Part shown: one piece after another, positions 13,179 through 13,684 of the stretch | How the letters are laid out: the number at the start of each line of letters is the position of its first letter | Position numbering within the stretch: position 1 is the first letter of the stretch | Source of the DNA: DASZGI01 sp035938995 | GTDB lineage: Bacteria; Actinomycetota; Actinomycetes; Streptomycetales; Catenulisporaceae | DNA: 13,684 nucleotides | Reading direction: 5' to 3' | Assembly (NCBI RefSeq): GCF_035938995.1 | Contig: NZ_DASZGI010000045.1 | Coordinates: 1 to 13,684 of the forward strand | Notes under the pieces: generated by a model | The model's database searches: none | Seen by the model: only the letters and a program-made list of their open reading frames with translations | What the model was told of the DNA's origin: nothing | Position numbers and translations under genes: made by a program

Positions 13179-13684
13179 ATGAGTACCCGACTCGGTAGGG
13201 ACAACGACAGACGCCTCGTTGAGATCGATCGGACCGGCACCGGCGAGCGAGGTAGATGGCTGCGGCGGCAGCGTCGTGGACGCCGGGCGCCCGAATACGG
13301 CTCGTCGACGCCGCAACCGCTGACCGGTGCACCGTTGGCCCCACAGCCGGCCGCCTCCCGCCCGCCGGCACGCACGCGGGCCGGGTCGACCTGGGTGATG
13401 GCGTGCTTCGCGGTGTTTATCCTGATCGCCCTGATCATCTTCATCGCGCAGAACGCGGGGGCGGTGCAGGTCTCCTTCGTCTCGCTGCACGGTCGCTTCT
13501 CCCTGGCGGTCGCACTACTGGCCGCGGTGGCCGCCGGGTGCCTGCTCACGCTGGTGCTGGGTACCACCCGCATCCTGCAGCTGCGCCGTCTCATGCGCCG
13601 CCGTCACCGCGACGACCTGGCCGCGGCCGTAGCGTCACGCACCCCCGACACCCTGCCCGACGCGCCGCAACCGCAACATCCGGC
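13179..13684 (+). CDS. LapA-domain (DUF1049) membrane protein, 3' end cut by window edge
   Basis: 168 residues are visible from ATG 13179 (GCAGGG four bases upstream), with no stop before the edge. Residues 1-70 are hydrophilic, rich in Arg early and in Pro/Ala later. Then comes helix VMACFAVFILIALIIFIAQN (73-92), the family loop GAVQVSFVSLHGRFSL, a second helix LAVALLAAVAAGCLLTLVLG (109-128) and the basic GTTRILQLRRLMRRR end. The 'F.AQN.G.V.VSF' plus two-helix arrangement is the LapA/YciS fold. In E. coli LapA helps lipopolysaccharide assembly; actinomycetes lack LPS, so the role here is a generic membrane one. Confidence 0.85.
   Translation, partial: MSTRLGRDNDRRLVEIDRTGTGERGRWLRRQRRGRRAPEYGSSTPQPLTGAPLAPQPAASRPPARTRAGSTWVMACFAVFILIALIIFIAQNAGAVQVSFVSLHGRFSLAVALLAAVAAGCLLTLVLGTTRILQLRRLMRRRHRDDLAAAVASRTPDTLPDAPQPQHP

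Noticed and set aside
11539..13371. 610-codon open frame on the minus strand over the KimA gene
   Set aside because: Low-complexity Arg/Gln/His/Gly-rich translation with no domain; it mirrors the well-supported KimA frame and is an artefact of high GC content.

Overview
The DNA is very GC-rich, with GTG/TTG starts and families typical of soil actinomycetes (DUF4331, DUF5994, DUF6458, PRC-barrel, tandem universal-stress, STAS and GlxA/AraC proteins). The closest guess is a Streptomycetales/Catenulisporales-type actinobacterium; I cannot name the species. I recognise no tRNA, rRNA, CRISPR array or intact transposon.

Left part (1-3954): a DUF4331 gene runs off the left edge. It is followed by a set of small enzyme-like genes: a muconolactone-isomerase-like protein (-), a gutted short-chain dehydrogenase (+), an antibiotic-biosynthesis-monooxygenase-fold protein (-), a GlxA/AraC-type regulator (+), a NemR-like TetR repressor (-) and an NTF2/SnoaL-fold protein (+). 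The same 15-bp palindrome, TAGAC-N5-GTCTA, occurs twice between the divergent isomerase and dehydrogenase genes and twice between the divergent tetR and NTF2 genes. This strongly suggests one local regulon under the TetR protein. That protein keeps a Cys107/Lys175 pair matching the electrophile/hypochlorite-sensing pair of E. coli NemR, so the module may respond to reactive electrophiles or quinones.

Middle part (4028-10763): a DUF5994 gene, then a collection of small envelope- or stress-linked genes. A two-gene cassette (an unrecognised basic protein whose stop overlaps the start of a DUF6458 membrane protein) occurs twice, at 4864-5504 and 10096-10742, with near-identical blocks and a conserved 5' region. 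Between the copies lie a two-domain PRC-barrel gene, a two-domain universal stress protein, a STAS protein, a membrane protein with a long Ser/Thr/Pro tail and a three-helix-bundle small protein. Two further PRC-barrel C-terminal remnants (7793-7876 and 9841-9975) and a possible three-helix remnant (6597-6647) suggest repeated segmental duplication and decay.

Right part (10764-13684): a KimA-type potassium importer with its ion-binding residues conserved, then a LapA-domain membrane protein cut by the right edge. Potassium uptake, universal stress, STAS and small envelope proteins together suggest an osmotic/envelope stress neighbourhood, but that link is inferred from gene content only.
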